Shown: piece by piece, positions 10,396 through 21,619 of the stretch | Position numbering within the stretch: the first letter of the stretch is position 1 | Layout of the letters: the number at the start of each line of letters is the position of its first letter | NCBI GenBank assembly: GCA_946902875.1 | Contig: OX336353.1 | Coordinates: 20,845,151-20,909,150 of the forward strand | Direction of reading: 5' to 3' | DNA length: 64,000 nt | Source: Nematopogon swammerdamellus | Lineage: Eukaryota; Arthropoda; Insecta; Lepidoptera; Adelidae | Position numbers and translations under genes: made by a program | Notes under the pieces: generated by a model | Database searches by the model: none | The model's input: the letters and a program-made list of their open reading frames with translations, nothing else | Told to the model about the DNA's origin: nothing

Positions 10396-11507
10396 CCGGG
10401 AGTGCCGGCAGATCCCGTGCCACTCTAAACTTAACCCTTAATGCAATGACTTAAGGTTTCATTTTAAAAATGACGCTGACGCGATGTCGCGAGTTATACA
10501 TTTTTTACCCACCTAAAAAAGTGCCAAGCGCCGCTAAAGAAGTTTTCACTTCAAAAACCTCACGTTATCCCCTTTCAAATAAAAAAAAATAATTCAAAAT
10601 CGGCCCACAATTGACGGAGTAATCGCGTAACAAACATCAAAAAAAAGAAAACATACCGTCGAATTGAGAATCTCTTAGGTCTAAAGTAAATTTCTCGTGA
10701 AGACAAATGCAACGAGCCCAAACACGATGGGTTTATCATGTGTAGTTTAGGAGTTCCTATGGCCACCTTCTGTCTCCATCATCAGACCAGCTCGATGGTA
10801 CTCGGTACAGTAGGTACCGGTCAGGTACCATAATAAATTAAGCGCACCTGGCCGGTCGGAAAAGATAAAAAATTTCAAATTTAGAATATTCATGAAACAA
10901 GGGTCCGAATATGTATCACTAGTATATCGATTCATGTATTTCAACAGGACAGAGAAAATTTCAAAATATTAGGTATTTAATACTTTTTTTTTGTTTTTTG
11001 GAAATCGGTTTAATATTTTTTAAAACAGTTTTTATTTCATTCTTTTTAGTAATATTACATAAAAAATAATAATCGAAATCGAATAATCGAAATCGATTGA
11101 AGTGGTACAGAATTATTTGCCATATGTGTCAGACTGCAAATTGCTGAATAAGTCCACATCACAAAAGTTTTGCTGAAGGTAACCACACACCATACTAATT
11201 TATCAAACTGAAAATTGCCGAAAACGACCACATCACAAGTTTTGCTGAAGGTAACCACACACCATAGTATTAGGCTGATTTTTCGAAAACCACTGAACCA
11301 ATTTCGATAAAATTGAAATGGGACCACCTCGGAAGTATGACCTAACTAACAAAAAAAGAATTTTCTAAATCAGCCCTCAATTGACGGAGAAATCGCGTAA
11401 CAAACATACAAAAAAAAAATAAAAAAAATTAAAATAAAAAAATAAAAAAAAAAAAAAAAAACATGCAGACGATTTGAGAACCTCCTCCTTTTTTGGAAGT
11501 CGGTTAA

Positions 11508-11965
11508 TAAAATAACGTGCCTTGAACGAGTATCTGAACACATTAGTTTGGGTGGTCGGTCATAGAAGAGACGTAAACTTATTTTAATATGGTGGAGGTC
11601 ACAAGAATAAACAACCTTAACATATTATTAAAAAGTGTTAACTTTTATGTGAAGTGTTGGTTGACTATACAATTATAATATGTAATCAGAAATGACTAAT
11701 CGAATGAGAAATGAATCTATGAGCACACACAAGTTTTTATGTACAAATGGTACTAAAGTATACAAACTCTACCAGTATTAGATAAAACATGCATTAGTTA
11801 AAATGTTTATTATATAAAGTTAGTGTAAATGTTAGAATACTATGTGTCAAATGAATATTGTGCCATATGAATATTATGTCAAATGAAGCCAAAGAATGCT
11901 AGACAAAGGATTAAGTATGAAAATATTATGAAAACGGAAAATTATAATAACTCATGAAATTATTT
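11508..11965. other. No gene; degenerate AT repeats
   Basis: Motifs such as GTCAAATGAATATTGTGCC and ATATGAATATTATGTCAAAT near 11845-11885 recall 8825-8955. Confidence 0.45.
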
Positions 11966-12062
11966 TGTTGTTGTTGTTGTTGTTGTTTGCTGCCCAGCCT
12001 CTTGGGAGGGCGGGTGGGCCATTCTCCGCACTGAGACCACAAGACGGTCCGTTGTACGTATG
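11966..12062 (-). mobile_element. LINE 3'-end remnant with (CAA)n tail
   Basis: On the minus strand, a GC-richer stretch (CCCACCCGCCCTCCCAAGAG) runs into CAACAACAACAACAACAAC. This is the signature of a retroposed 3' end. The family is unknown. Confidence 0.45.
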
Positions 12063-12420
12063 AAATTATGTTACGTAAAATTAGTAATTTTGAATGTTCA
12101 AGCAAGTGGAAGATTATATGAAACGATAACATTATATAATTTCATATTAAACAAACAAATATTATATCAAGAAATATTATGAATTCTAAGGGAACTGATA
12201 GACAACCATTTCGATCGACCTTCATTGAGGTCGGTGCGGTCGGTGGTGGTAGCAATGCTATCTATCTATAGTAAAGGAAGAGATCTACAGTTTTACTTAA
12301 AAACAAGTATACGTGTTGTTTTGACGAGTATTGCGCTGGTTCTGTACATTTTTATTATTTCGTGACTGATATGATAACGTCAATATGTACCTACTTTCCG
12401 AGTGCGCCAACTGTACAAAC

Positions 12421-12754
12421 ACATATACATACATATCACACACGCTGAATCCCGACAATCGGGGTAAGCAGAGTAATCGGTGTTGTGCTGCAAGTACTCT
12501 GGTCAATTACAGCACAACACCGACCACCACGTTTCGCAAAGTATTCGAACAAGATTCAATCGATCAAGCAGCAAGTAAGGCACGAAGACCCACCTGCTGC
12601 ATGACTCGGTGGAAGTACCGTGCCAAGGTGAGAGGTGGCGAGCCTGTCGCCCCTTAGCACGGCATCTTGTCCTTATCCCTTAGTCGCCTTTTACGACATG
12701 CATGGGGAGAGATGCAGTGGGGATATTCTTTTTAAGTACCGGCCCCACACGGTA
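12421..12754 (+). mobile_element. Family-B element, full length
   Basis: Starts in a CATA microsatellite (ACATACATATCACACACGCT). It has an inner hairpin CGGTGTTGTGCTGCAAG / CAGCACAACACCG, a conserved AAGTATTCGAACAAGATTCA, and ends TACCGGCCCCACACGGTAC. No A tail or pol III boxes. The microsatellite start is reminiscent of microsatellite-associated, Helitron-like elements of Lepidoptera, but I cannot confirm that. Confidence 0.75.
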
Positions 12755-13175
12755 CTGTACAAATACTCATAAAATTAATAAAATCACTTCGCAGCCATAA
12801 CTATTCGCTACACCTGCTGTATTCAGTGCAGTGCATTGTGTGCGATCCGTGATAAGAAATAGGTACGGTATAACAAGCGAGTAGGTCGATAATCTTTTCA
12901 ATCTTAGTCGCAGTATTTTTTAATGCGCCGCCACCGCGCTGCCGCCGCCGCCGCCGCCGCCTAGTTTCTGTTGTCGCAATAAACAAAGTTGATTCACACG
13001 GCAAATGAAGTAAGTAGCGCTGTCTGCCCTGACGAGGTACAGCCCCTGTCTAATATCAATATTCGTAGAAATTGGAACGACGCACATTGACAAGGTTAAA
13101 ACGTTATCCATTATTACTTTCAGTTTTCAGCTGAAAGCAGAAACAACATTACACAGAGGCCATAAATATGTTTTT
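12755..13175. other. No gene; GCC trinucleotide run
   Basis: GCCGCCGCCGCCGCCGCC at 12943-12961 within a GC patch. The 67- and 63-codon frames over it have no domain. Confidence 0.45.
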
Positions 13176-13748
13176 ATTTTTATGGAAACTGACACGGTTG
13201 GCTACATCACCTACAACAACCGTGATGTCAGCCCATGAACTGGGCTGAACTAGGTGCCATGTCAGTGCTTCTCTTCGGTCATGCCGGCTACACACACTTT
13301 AGCAATTAAAAAAAATATATGTTTTTAAATATTGTTAACGTTAAGTTGACGTTGTTTTTGTTGTACACGTATTTTAAAATGCGAAACTTGTAATTGGCTT
13401 GCTTATTTGTAATTCTTAATTTATAAAATATCTGTTGTGTGCTGTTTAGTTTCCTTGATCAATAAATAAATAAACAAAAATAAATAAACTAGACCAAAAA
13501 CACGAACTATTTACATATAGCCGTTTCGACCGACGTTTCATTCAGTGTGGTGGTATCAACCCGGGCGGGTTAAACCCTACCACCAAGTAAGGTAAGAAGG
13601 GAAGGGACCTACAGTTTTACGTGAAATCCGAACCACGGTCATCCTTCAACGGTCGAGCGGTCACCGATTCATCCATTGACCGCGCCCAGGTGTGCTTATG
13701 ATTCGACCGACAGTCGACCGACCGCACCACTGAGTTACCAAGGCTGAC
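13176..13748 (-). mobile_element. SINE-A, full length, split by an insertion
   Basis: Two SINE parts (13176-13305 and 13486-13748) flank an unrelated AT-rich insert of about 180 bp. The head belongs to the variant subfamily with TCGATTCATAAGCACACCTG-like sequence (as at 30153-30537) where the main subfamily carries the 5S-like box A. The A box and B-box-like ends are kept. Confidence 0.75.
13306..13485. mobile_element. AT-rich retroposon-like insert inside SINE-A
   Basis: Interrupts the SINE between CGGCTACAC and AACTAGACCAAAAACAC. It ends with AATAAATAAATAAAC and AAAAATAAATAAAC, like a LINE 3' tail with a polyadenylation motif. It is younger than the SINE that it splits. Confidence 0.55.
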
Positions 13749-13749
13749 G

Positions 13750-13975
13750 ACCTTGTTGTTGTTGTTCGGACTCGTTCTCCGCTGCAGGCCTTTTGCGCGT
13801 CCTACGGCCTTACTCCAACCAGCCGAGTTCTTCCAGGAGGGAGGCGGCACTCTCTCTTTGGATCTTGGCACGCCTCTCGAAGTGTAGTAGGGCCTCCCAG
13901 CTCCTTCGCCCTTGACGACCTTACTTTTATCTTGAATTTGGTGACACACGGAGAGACAGACCGCCGACGGGGGAC
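13750..13975 (-). mobile_element. LINE 3'-end remnant with (CAA)n tail
   Basis: Minus strand: a GC-rich frame fragment ending in AACAACAACAAGG directly next to the SINE end at 13748. Open frames on both strands here are short and show no domain I recognise. Confidence 0.4.
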
Positions 13976-14035
13976 CGCTTTTTTTAAACGTTCACCGGTT
14001 TGCGAAACGCTACAACAATCGAGCGTAAGGAAAAA

Positions 14036-14230
14036 CAGGAGATGCATCGGGGATATTATTTTTAAGTACCTACCGGCCTCACACGGTCTATTTACGTGTC
14101 TCAAACTGTAACTGAAGTTAAACAACACTATCTCCATACTTTGCTAAACGTGGTGGTCCGTGTTGTGCTGTAATTTACCAAAGTCTTGTAGCGCAACACG
14201 AACTACTCCGCTTACCCAGTCAGGATACGT
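14036..14230. mobile_element. Family-B remnants, two fragments in opposite orientation
   Basis: 14036-14092 matches the plus-strand end (GAGATGCATCGGGGATATTA, ACCGGCCTCACACGGT). 14140-14230 matches the start in reverse (GTGGTCCGTGTTGTGCTGTA). The middle is lost. Confidence 0.6.
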
Positions 14231-15360
14231 GTGTCTACTATGTACCTACACAATGTCTGTACATATTATGTTATCATAATAATTTTAATTTTATTTATAG
14301 TGTAAATAGTTTGCTCTATGAGGCAAGCTGCACAAACTGTTATTGTTTTTCCAAATCAGATACGAGAGCTCGCTTTGCTCAGCAAAACCGTAAGTACTGT
14401 ATATGAGGATTGAGGAGAGCAGAACTGAAGCGATTGTACGAACAACTAGCTGCTATTAGGTACAACAAAATTGTTCACTTCCTGTTATAGCAAGTAGCAA
14501 GTAGTAGGGGGCCGGCGGCGGCGCCTCGCTGTAAACACCACATTCTGCTATTGTCTTTCGACGTCCTCTTGAATTAGCAAAAGTTGAAAAAATGCGGTCG
14601 GAAATTTGCATAATATTTTCATTGTCTTCATAGCTTCTTTGTAATCTGCAAAAATGTGCCGCTTAAATATTTTACTTAACGATATTTTGTATTGGATGTC
14701 TGCATTCGTTTTAGACGGAGTCAAAATTCCATTCTACGTGTCGTACCTACCTTATTCGTTCATACATCGTTCTTTGTCGTACTGTGAAAACATGTATATT
14801 TTTGTTTTAACATTTTAACATTGAAAATGTTTATGTTTTCGTGATCGAGTATAGTGCCCCGATTTATGAAATTGTGACATTTGCCTGTAGTTTCGCAGAT
14901 ATGAGAGTTACGCGGATGGGCCATATGTCAAAATGTGCGTCTGGCGGAGGGCTTTAAAGTGCAATTTGAATTCCCAAATATAGGTAACTTTTTTAGATTT
15001 TCCAAAATTGGTCAAAAATTCCAAATTTTTTCGCCGACTTGGATCGAGAATTTCCCAATAACTTTATTTTGAGCTCGCTATTCAAGAAACGGAAAAAATT
15101 TAAGTGCGGGATTGAAGCTACGGGCCATCTTAGGAGGCGGGCGGACAAAAACTGTAGGCGGTAGCCAATGACGTATTATGGTCCCTTACGCGCGAGGTCA
15201 GACTGCGCTCCGTTCACTTTATCGTCAGTACGATAAAGAATGTTTCTTTTCGTTGATTAAAATAAATTTGTCAAATTTTATCGTGTGCTTTATTTCTAAA
15301 TTACATTTTCAATGCCTTTGCTAGTTGCGCGTAGTGTGAGATCTGTAGATTTTTTTTACC
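14231..15360. other. No gene recognised
   Basis: GC patch at 14508-14527 (GGGGGCCGGCGGCGGCGCC); 14560-15340 is plain sequence without a family I can name. Confidence 0.4.
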
Positions 15361-15449
15361 TGTCACGGTTGGCTACATCACCTACAACATCAGTGATGTC
15401 AGCTTGGTGAACCAGGTGCCATGTCATGTCAGTGCTTCCCTTTGGTCGT
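15361..15449 (-). mobile_element. SINE-A, 3' fragment
   Basis: Reads GTCACGGTTGGCTACATCAC to TTCCCTTTGGTCG, then stops abruptly at a LINE-like GTTTCGCGAGGAGTGGTGTT. Confidence 0.7.
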
Positions 15450-15500
15450 TGTTTCGCGAGGAGTGGTGTTGGCTGGGTCTGGTCTTCCGATGGACTATTA
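15450..15500 (+). mobile_element. LINE 3'-end fragment (GTTTCGCGAGGAGTGG)
   Basis: Same short motif follows the LINE coding remnants at 41835 and 51905, so this is a third piece of that family's 3' end. Confidence 0.45.
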
Positions 15501-15742
15501 AGGCTCAGCGTTACCAAAAATCGATTCCTCTCTCTTGATGTTTCTCGTAAACCACTGTAGAGTTTGATGTTTGTGTGTGACAAAATATATGGCTTTCTAC
15601 AAGACATCTGTTTCCCAACAAGGAGTCCAAAACGCAATTGGATCTATTTAGCTCAATCGAAAAAAATCAAGCAAAGTATGTTCTCGAAAATTCGGAAAAC
15701 TCATGTTTACGTGCTGTTCATCATGTTATAGTCATGTAATTT

Positions 15743-15955
15743 TACCACCTAGTAAAGGGTAAAAGGGAATAAGTCTACCACCGATTAATGGGTAAAAGGA
15801 AATAAGTCTACCACCTAGTAATGGGTACAGGGAATAAGTCTACCACCTAGTAATGGGTAAAAGGGAATAAGTTTACCACCTATTAATGGGTAAAAGGAAT
15901 TAATAAATCTACCACCAAGTAATTGGTAAAAGGGAATAAGTCTACCACCTATTAA
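15743..15955. repeat. 33-bp tandem repeat, 7 units
   Basis: Unit TACCACCTAGTAATGGGTAA followed by AAGGGAATAAGTC. Unit starts at 15743, 15776, 15809, 15841, 15874, 15910 and 15943. The unit closely resembles a segment of SINE-A in minus orientation (CTACCACCTAGTAAGATAAG then AAGGG), so the array may be an expanded SINE piece. Confidence 0.85.
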
Positions 15956-15977
15956 GAAGAAGATTACATTCAAGATT

Positions 15978-16239
15978 ACTAAGGGATAAGGACATGATGC
16001 CGTGCTAAAGGGCGACAGGCTCGCCACCTCTCACCTTGGTACGGTACTTACACCGAGTCATGCAGCAGGTGGGTCTTCGTGCCTTACTTGTTGCTTGATC
16101 GATTGCATCTTGTTCGAGCACTTTGCGAAACGTGGTGGTCGGTGTTGTGCTGTAATTTACCAGAGTTCTTGCAGCACAACACCGATTGCTCTGCTTACCC
16201 CGATGGTCGGGATTCAGCGTGTGTGATATGTATGTAATG
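15978..16239 (-). mobile_element. Family-B element, lacking its 3' end
   Basis: Minus-strand copy from the CATA-type start (TGTGATATGTATGTAATG) through the hairpin to GACAGGCTCGCCACCTCTCA and CTAAGGGATAAGG. The GGCCCCACACGG end is absent. Confidence 0.7.
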
Positions 16240-16253
16240 TATTACATAATATT

Positions 16254-16356
16254 ACAAGAAGCATTGACATGGCACCTAGTTCACCCAGGTGTTATGGGCT
16301 GATATCACGGATGTAGTAGGTAATGTAGCAAAGCGTGTCAGTTTCCATAAAAAAAA
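16254..16356 (+). mobile_element. SINE-A, 3' end
   Basis: AAGCATTGACATGGCACCTA through GGGCTGATATCACGGATG to GTGTCAGTTTCCATAAAAAA. Adjoins the start of the family-B copy at 16239. Confidence 0.75.
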
Positions 16357-16518
16357 GCACAGCCACCCGTGCGAGTTGTTTATATAAAAAAAAAAAACTT
16401 AATGACTACATTGATCTGAGCTATGTTTTTTGTTTCGGCCGACTTACAGTGCACGGTGGTTGCATTCCGGGCGGATGCTGAATTTGCCCCACGATGACTA
16501 TAGCGTACCTTCCGACGG

Positions 16519-16901
16519 CATATTTCCAAAGACCACTATGCGAGTGTCTATGATTGATGGGGAGACGAGTCCCGGCTCCGACGGCGCTGGCACCCCAGCG
16601 AACCTAGCGGAGAAAACGTTCAACATCTGATTGTTTTAGATGTTTTCGTAATTTGTTGGCTCAGCGGTAGAGCGTAGGGGTATTTTCTTTTGTCTCGGTC
16701 GTGGTTTCGAGCCGTTTTTGCCAATGTTTTTTTTTGTTTTACTTTTTTAAAGCATTGTTAGGGTTTTAAAATTAGGTTATGATAATTTCTTTTTAAACCA
16801 CATAAAACACATTATTTTCACTTTATTATCCCGCTAAAGTTGCTTCGTCACTGAGAACGACCAATCGGGGCAACTCCCATAGTGGACTTTGGAAATATAC
16901 C
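16519..16901. repeat. Imperfect inverted repeat enclosing a tRNA-like sequence
   Basis: CATATTTCCAAAGACCACTA at 16519 is matched in reverse by TAGTGGACTTTGGAAATATA at about 16880. Between them, at 16657-16730, lies a sequence with an A box (TTGGCTCAGCGGTAGAGCG) and a T-arm-like GTGGTTTCGAGCC. It may be a small non-autonomous element that carried a tRNA-derived part. Confidence 0.45.
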
Positions 16902-17344
16902 TCCCCGGCGCCGCCGCCTGCGCGCCGCCCATGAGCCGCCCGCCCAAACTCATTGTTACATCTGTTTATTGTTTATTGTATAACTTCATGTATATGTAGT
17001 TAAGTCTGCGGTACTACAGCGTGAGCCACAATTTGCAAAATTTGCCACATTTTCGTTTCGGTTTATTGTTCAACAAATTTCAAAAAAATATATATTAAAA
17101 AATCCTGTCTAAAAGTTGACCATATTTAAAAGTTGGTGACAGATTTTTATTTACTTATGTCAATTAATATTGAAAACGTACTACTAAATGGTCCTAAATA
17201 CTCCGAAATGCTCTCTTTGTTTCGAAATTGCAGCTTTCTAAAACATTATTTTGAGCAGATGATGTAAGATAAAATTTTACTTCTTTTGACAGATTTGGAT
17301 ATTCGTGTAATGTAAATTGGTTTAACAAACTTTGAACAAATACT
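16902..17344. other. No gene recognised
   Basis: Short GC patch at 16905-16945, then plain AT-rich sequence up to composite copy 3. Confidence 0.45.
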
Positions 17345-17828
17345 ATAAAAACCGACTTCCTAAAAAAAGGAAAACTAAAAAACTATTTAAAATAATAAAA
17401 ATATAAAAACCGCCTTCAAAAATATATGAAATAAAAACCTAAAAAAAAAAAACGAACCCTAGAGTTGAAGGCGGTGCTAAAAAGGCTACACAAATCACAA
17501 AGGATATTATCATCCACTCATGTTTTCTTTCATGCATCATTTTTGCTTGCTTTAGCACCGCCTTCAACTCTAGGGTTCGTTTTTTTTTTTAGGTTTTTAT
17601 TTCATATATTTTTGAAGGCGGTTTTTATATTTTTATTATTTTAAATAGTTTTTTAGTTTTCCTTTTTTTAGGAAGTCGGTTTTATGTTTTTTAAAACTTT
17701 TTTTTTATTTCACAGTTTTTTTTAGTAATTTTTGCTATTAATGTACTCGGCGGAATCGCTCGGCCTTCGGCCTCGCGATTCCGCCTCGCTTTCCAATCCG
17801 ATCTTGACCCAATTAAAATAGGACCACG

Positions 17829-18182
17829 TCAGCTTCGATAGCTCAGTGGTGCAGACAGTCAACTGTCGCTATTGAATGTTAAGCAACGCTGGGTGCGGTC
17901 AGTACTTGGATGGGTGACCGCTGACCGTTGGAGGCTGACCGAGGTTCGGATTCCTCGTAAAACTGTAGGTCCCTTCCCTCCTAATCTTACTTGGTGGTAG
18001 GGTTTAACCTGACCGGGTTGGTACCACCGCACTGAATTAAACGTCGGTCGAAACGGCTATGTAAATAGTTTGTGTTTTCCGACCAGTTCAGTGTAGTCAG
18101 TACGATCAAAGGGGGAAGTACTGACATGGCACTTAGTTTACCCGGTGTTATGGGCTGACATCACGGACGTTGTAGGTGATGT
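17829..18182 (+). mobile_element. SINE-A copy captured in composite copy 3
   Basis: Same head, body and abrupt 3' end at GTAGGTGATGT as in copies 1 and 2. The captured block therefore predates the spread of the composite and is not an independent insertion in each copy. Confidence 0.85.
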
Positions 18183-18660
18183 TGCAGAACTTAGTAGAAT
18201 GGACAGACATAAACATGTTACGGAACCCTACTTTTATTATAAAATAACCGTCGGAGGACCTTGGTTGAAAATTGTAAAATTTAGTAGAACGGACAGACAT
18301 ACATTTGTTACGGAACCCTACATTCATTTTAAAATAAATGTTAAATTTTGTAGAACGGACAGACATGCATTTGTTACGGAACCCTACATTCATCTTGCAG
18401 AACTTAGTAGAATGGACAGACATAAACGTGTTACGGAACCCTACTTTTATTATAAAATAACCGTCGGAGGACCTTGGTTGAAAATTGTAAAATTTAGTAG
18501 AACGGATAGACATGCATTTGTTACGGAACCCTACATTCATTTTGAAATAAATGTTAAATTTAGTAGAACAGACAGACATGCATTTGTTACGGAACCCTAC
18601 ATTCATTTTGCAGAACTTAGTAGAATGGACAGACATAAACGTGTTACCGAACCCTACTTA
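18183..18660 (+). repeat. Tandem array, 7 units, open on both strands
   Basis: Same DRH..VTEPY unit family with 57-, 66- and 90-bp members. The plus frame is open for 194 codons (18145-18729) and the minus frame for 162 codons (18148-18636). Unit order resembles copy 2 with one long unit fewer, as expected from unequal exchange or replication slippage. Confidence 0.75.
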
Positions 18661-20207
18661 ACAGTTGCACTCCGGGAGTGCCGGCAGATTCCGTGCCACT
18701 CTAACTTAACCCTTAATGCAATGACTTAAGGTTTTATTTTAAAAATGACGCTGACGCGATGTCGCGAGTTATACATTTTTTACCCACCTAAAAAAGTGCC
18801 AAGCGCCGCTAAAGAAGTTTTCACTTCAAAAACCTCAGGGTTATCCCCTTTCAAATAATAAAAAAAAAGAATTTTCAAAATCGGCCCACAATTGACGGAG
18901 TAATCGCGTAACAAACATCAAAAAAAAGAAAACATACTGTCGAATTGAGAATCTCTTAGGTCTAAAGTAAATTTCTCGTGAAGACAAATGCAACGAGCCC
19001 AAACACGATGGGTTTATCATGTGTAGTTTAGGAGTTCCTATGGCCACCTTCTGTCTCCATCATCAGACCAGCTCGATGGTACTCGGTACAGTAGGTACCG
19101 GTCAGGTACCATAATAAATTAAGCGCACCTGGCCGGTCGGAAAAGATAAAAAATTTCAAATTTAGAATATTCATGAAACAAGGTTCCGAATATGTATCAC
19201 TAGTAAATATCGATTCATGTATTTCAACAGGACAGAGAAAATTTCAAAATATTAGGTATTTAATACTTTTTAGTTCTTTTTGATTTTTTGTTTTTTTGAA
19301 ATCGGTTTAATATTTTTTAAAACAGTTTTTATTTCATTCTTTTTAGTAATATTACATAAATAAGAATAATCGAAATCGAATAATCGAAATCGATTGAAGT
19401 GGTACAGAATTATTCGCCATATGTGTCAGACTGCAAATTGCTGAATAAGTCCACATCACAAAAGTTTTGCTGAAGGTAACCACACACCATACTAATTTAT
19501 CAAACTGAAAATTGCCGAATACGACCACATCACAAGTTTTGCTGAAGGTAACCACACACCATAGTATTATGCTGATTTTTCGAAAACCACTGAACCAATT
19601 TCGATAAAATTGAAATGGGACCACCTCGGAAGTATGACCTAACTAACAAAGAAAGAATTTTCTAAATCGGCCCTCAATTGACGGAGAAATCGTGTTACAA
19701 ACATACAAAAAAATAAAAATAAAAAAAAAAAAAAACATACAGACGAATTGAGAACCTCCTCCTTTTTTGGAAGTCGGTTAAAAACAAGCGAACGCTTCGC
19801 TATTCAAAATGCGCCAAATCAATGCGCATTTTGATGCTGTAGTACCGCGCTCTTAACCTACTATTGGTCCCGTCGAACAGGCCCAGCTATTTTCACTTGC
19901 AGCCCTATCAACACGTGCACTCTAGCCACTTGAACTGAAATTAACGTTACTCTATCGATATAACTTGCTGGACCTGCATCAGCTAGAGTGTGACACGATC
20001 CACTTGGCACAACAAAACTCCCATAATACCTTTTAATGGAAATTCTACATGCATAATTAATATATATATAAATTCATTCAAATGAAACCGGAAAAAAAAT
20101 TATCTATTGGAAAATACTAAAACACGATAGTATAAGTTTTCATTCACAGAGACAGCCAAAATCAAATTTTAGAAATTCCAATCATCTAAGTGCCAAGGAG
20201 AACACAC

Positions 20208-20945
20208 CGGCGCGGCCGCGGCCGCCGATCGCTGCTCTGTGGTTTTGATCTTGCGACTCACAGACAAGGCACAGCATTAAACTTTGAAAATTTAGCGACA
20301 GTCTATCTATAATTTTCTGCATAACTTATGTATGACGACAAAATTCGAAATATACTCGTACTTATTAGAAGACGTGTAAACATGTGTATTTTGTAATGTA
20401 CATATACAATACATATATAAATATATATATAAAAGATATATTATAATATGAAAACAAAATATTGGTAAGAACAAAACATTCTAATTCATAATATTGTCGC
20501 CAAACTTTATCGCTGCTGACTCTGATGCGTAGAAGTCGAATGGATTTTAGGTCAGAGGGTGAACGTGCAGTAGGAACATTGTCATGCCGCATGCGCAAAG
20601 CTTACAGAGTGAACATGGTATGAACTGCAATAAACTGCAATAAAAAAATAAAGCGTGGCCGCAAAAAGCAATTGTGTAAAACTTGACCTACACGCTTGAC
20701 ATGTAATCTAAAGGCAATTTTGAAAATAGAATAGGTATTATTCAGCTGACATGCGTCACAATATTTACCGTAAAGGACCTACGGAACGGACTACTTGCTG
20801 CGACACGGTTCCGGTAATTTTACCCGAATTCGTTCCGTCGGTGTTTCAATAATGCTTCGTTTTTTGTTTCCGCTTATTTCTCGAAACAGAGTGGAAAGCG
20901 GAGTCGCTCCCGGCGGCGACGCGGCGGCGCGGGGCGGCGGCTCAC
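20208..20945. other. Two short CpG-rich blocks in otherwise plain sequence
   Basis: 20208-20230 (CGGCGCGGCCGCGGCCGCC) and 20898-20945 (CGGCGGCGACGCGGCGGCGC). No start-site motif or coding signal is convincing; the open frames are AT-rich chance frames. Confidence 0.35.
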
Positions 20946-21196
20946 AGAAGGCTGAGGTTATGACATTTTAATAGGTCTACCGCTGCCTTATTGGCTGGTG
21001 CAGTTTAGTTGTCGATGTAAAAGCGTATTGAAGGTGAACTGATGCAATCACGAGTAGGTAACCACGAAATGTTTATCGATGCTGATTTTTTGTTTGAAAA
21101 TATTTTAAAATCTTTCTATTTTAAAAAATCTAAACATTTTGATTCAATGTCACACAAACAAAATATCATAGCTTATGTACCTCATCATGTATGTAG

Positions 21197-21388
21197 TCAT
21201 GCAGCAGGTGGGTCTTCGTGCCATACTTGCTGCTTGATCGATTTAATCTTGTTCGAATACTTTGCGAAACGTGGTGGTCGGTGTTGTGCTGTAATTGACA
21301 AGAGTTCTTGCAGCACAACACCGATTACTCTGCTTACCCCGATTGTCGGGATTCAGCGTGTGTGATATGTATATGTATGTATGTACAT
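21197..21388 (-). mobile_element. Family-B element, 5' part
   Basis: Minus strand from the CATA-type start (GTGTGTGATATGTATATG) through the hairpin to CATGCAGCAGGTGGGTCTTC. The remainder is missing. Confidence 0.7.
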
Positions 21389-21619
21389 AAGAATAAGCTA
21401 ATCAGCTCATTCTTAGGAACCTATGCTATGTAGATAAGGCAGGCATAGCCAAACTATATAATCGGTGTTGTGCTCCAAGAGCTCAAGTAATGACAGCGCT
21501 ACATCTACCATCATCCACTACGGATAATATAACTATGAAGCAGCTCGAACATACTCGTATTTACCTATAGCACAACATCTTGTCTAAAAAACTATTAATA
21601 CACCTAATGAAAACGTACA

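Larger units (their letters stand above)
9028..11507 (+). mobile_element. Composite non-autonomous element, copy 2
   Basis: The left arm is truncated: it begins within the AAAATATAAAAACCGCC part of the fold-back, with no ACCGACTTCC start. The rest matches copy 1: loop, GC hairpin (about 9383-9418), SINE-A (9463-9816), expanded tandem array (about 9817-10395), middle region, and terminal module ending GGAAGTCGGTTAA at 11507. The eight-unit array makes this the longest copy. Confidence 0.75.
17345..19781 (+). mobile_element. Composite non-autonomous element, copy 3
   Basis: Complete from AAAAACCGACTTCCTAAAAA to GGAAGTCGGTTAA. It contains a fold-back (17345-17700), GC hairpin (about 17749-17784), SINE-A (17829-18182), a seven-unit tandem array (18183-18660), the middle region and the terminal module. 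The outer flanks hold a short inverted pair: GCGGTACTACAGC (about 17007) and GCTGTAGTACCGC (about 19839). Confidence 0.75.

Noticed and set aside
12385..12657. 90-codon frame, repeated at 45052-45267
   Set aside because: Lies inside family-B elements; frames differ between copies.
15743..15955. CRISPR-like array
   Set aside because: Units are directly adjacent with no unique spacers, and the genome is eukaryotic. It is a minisatellite.
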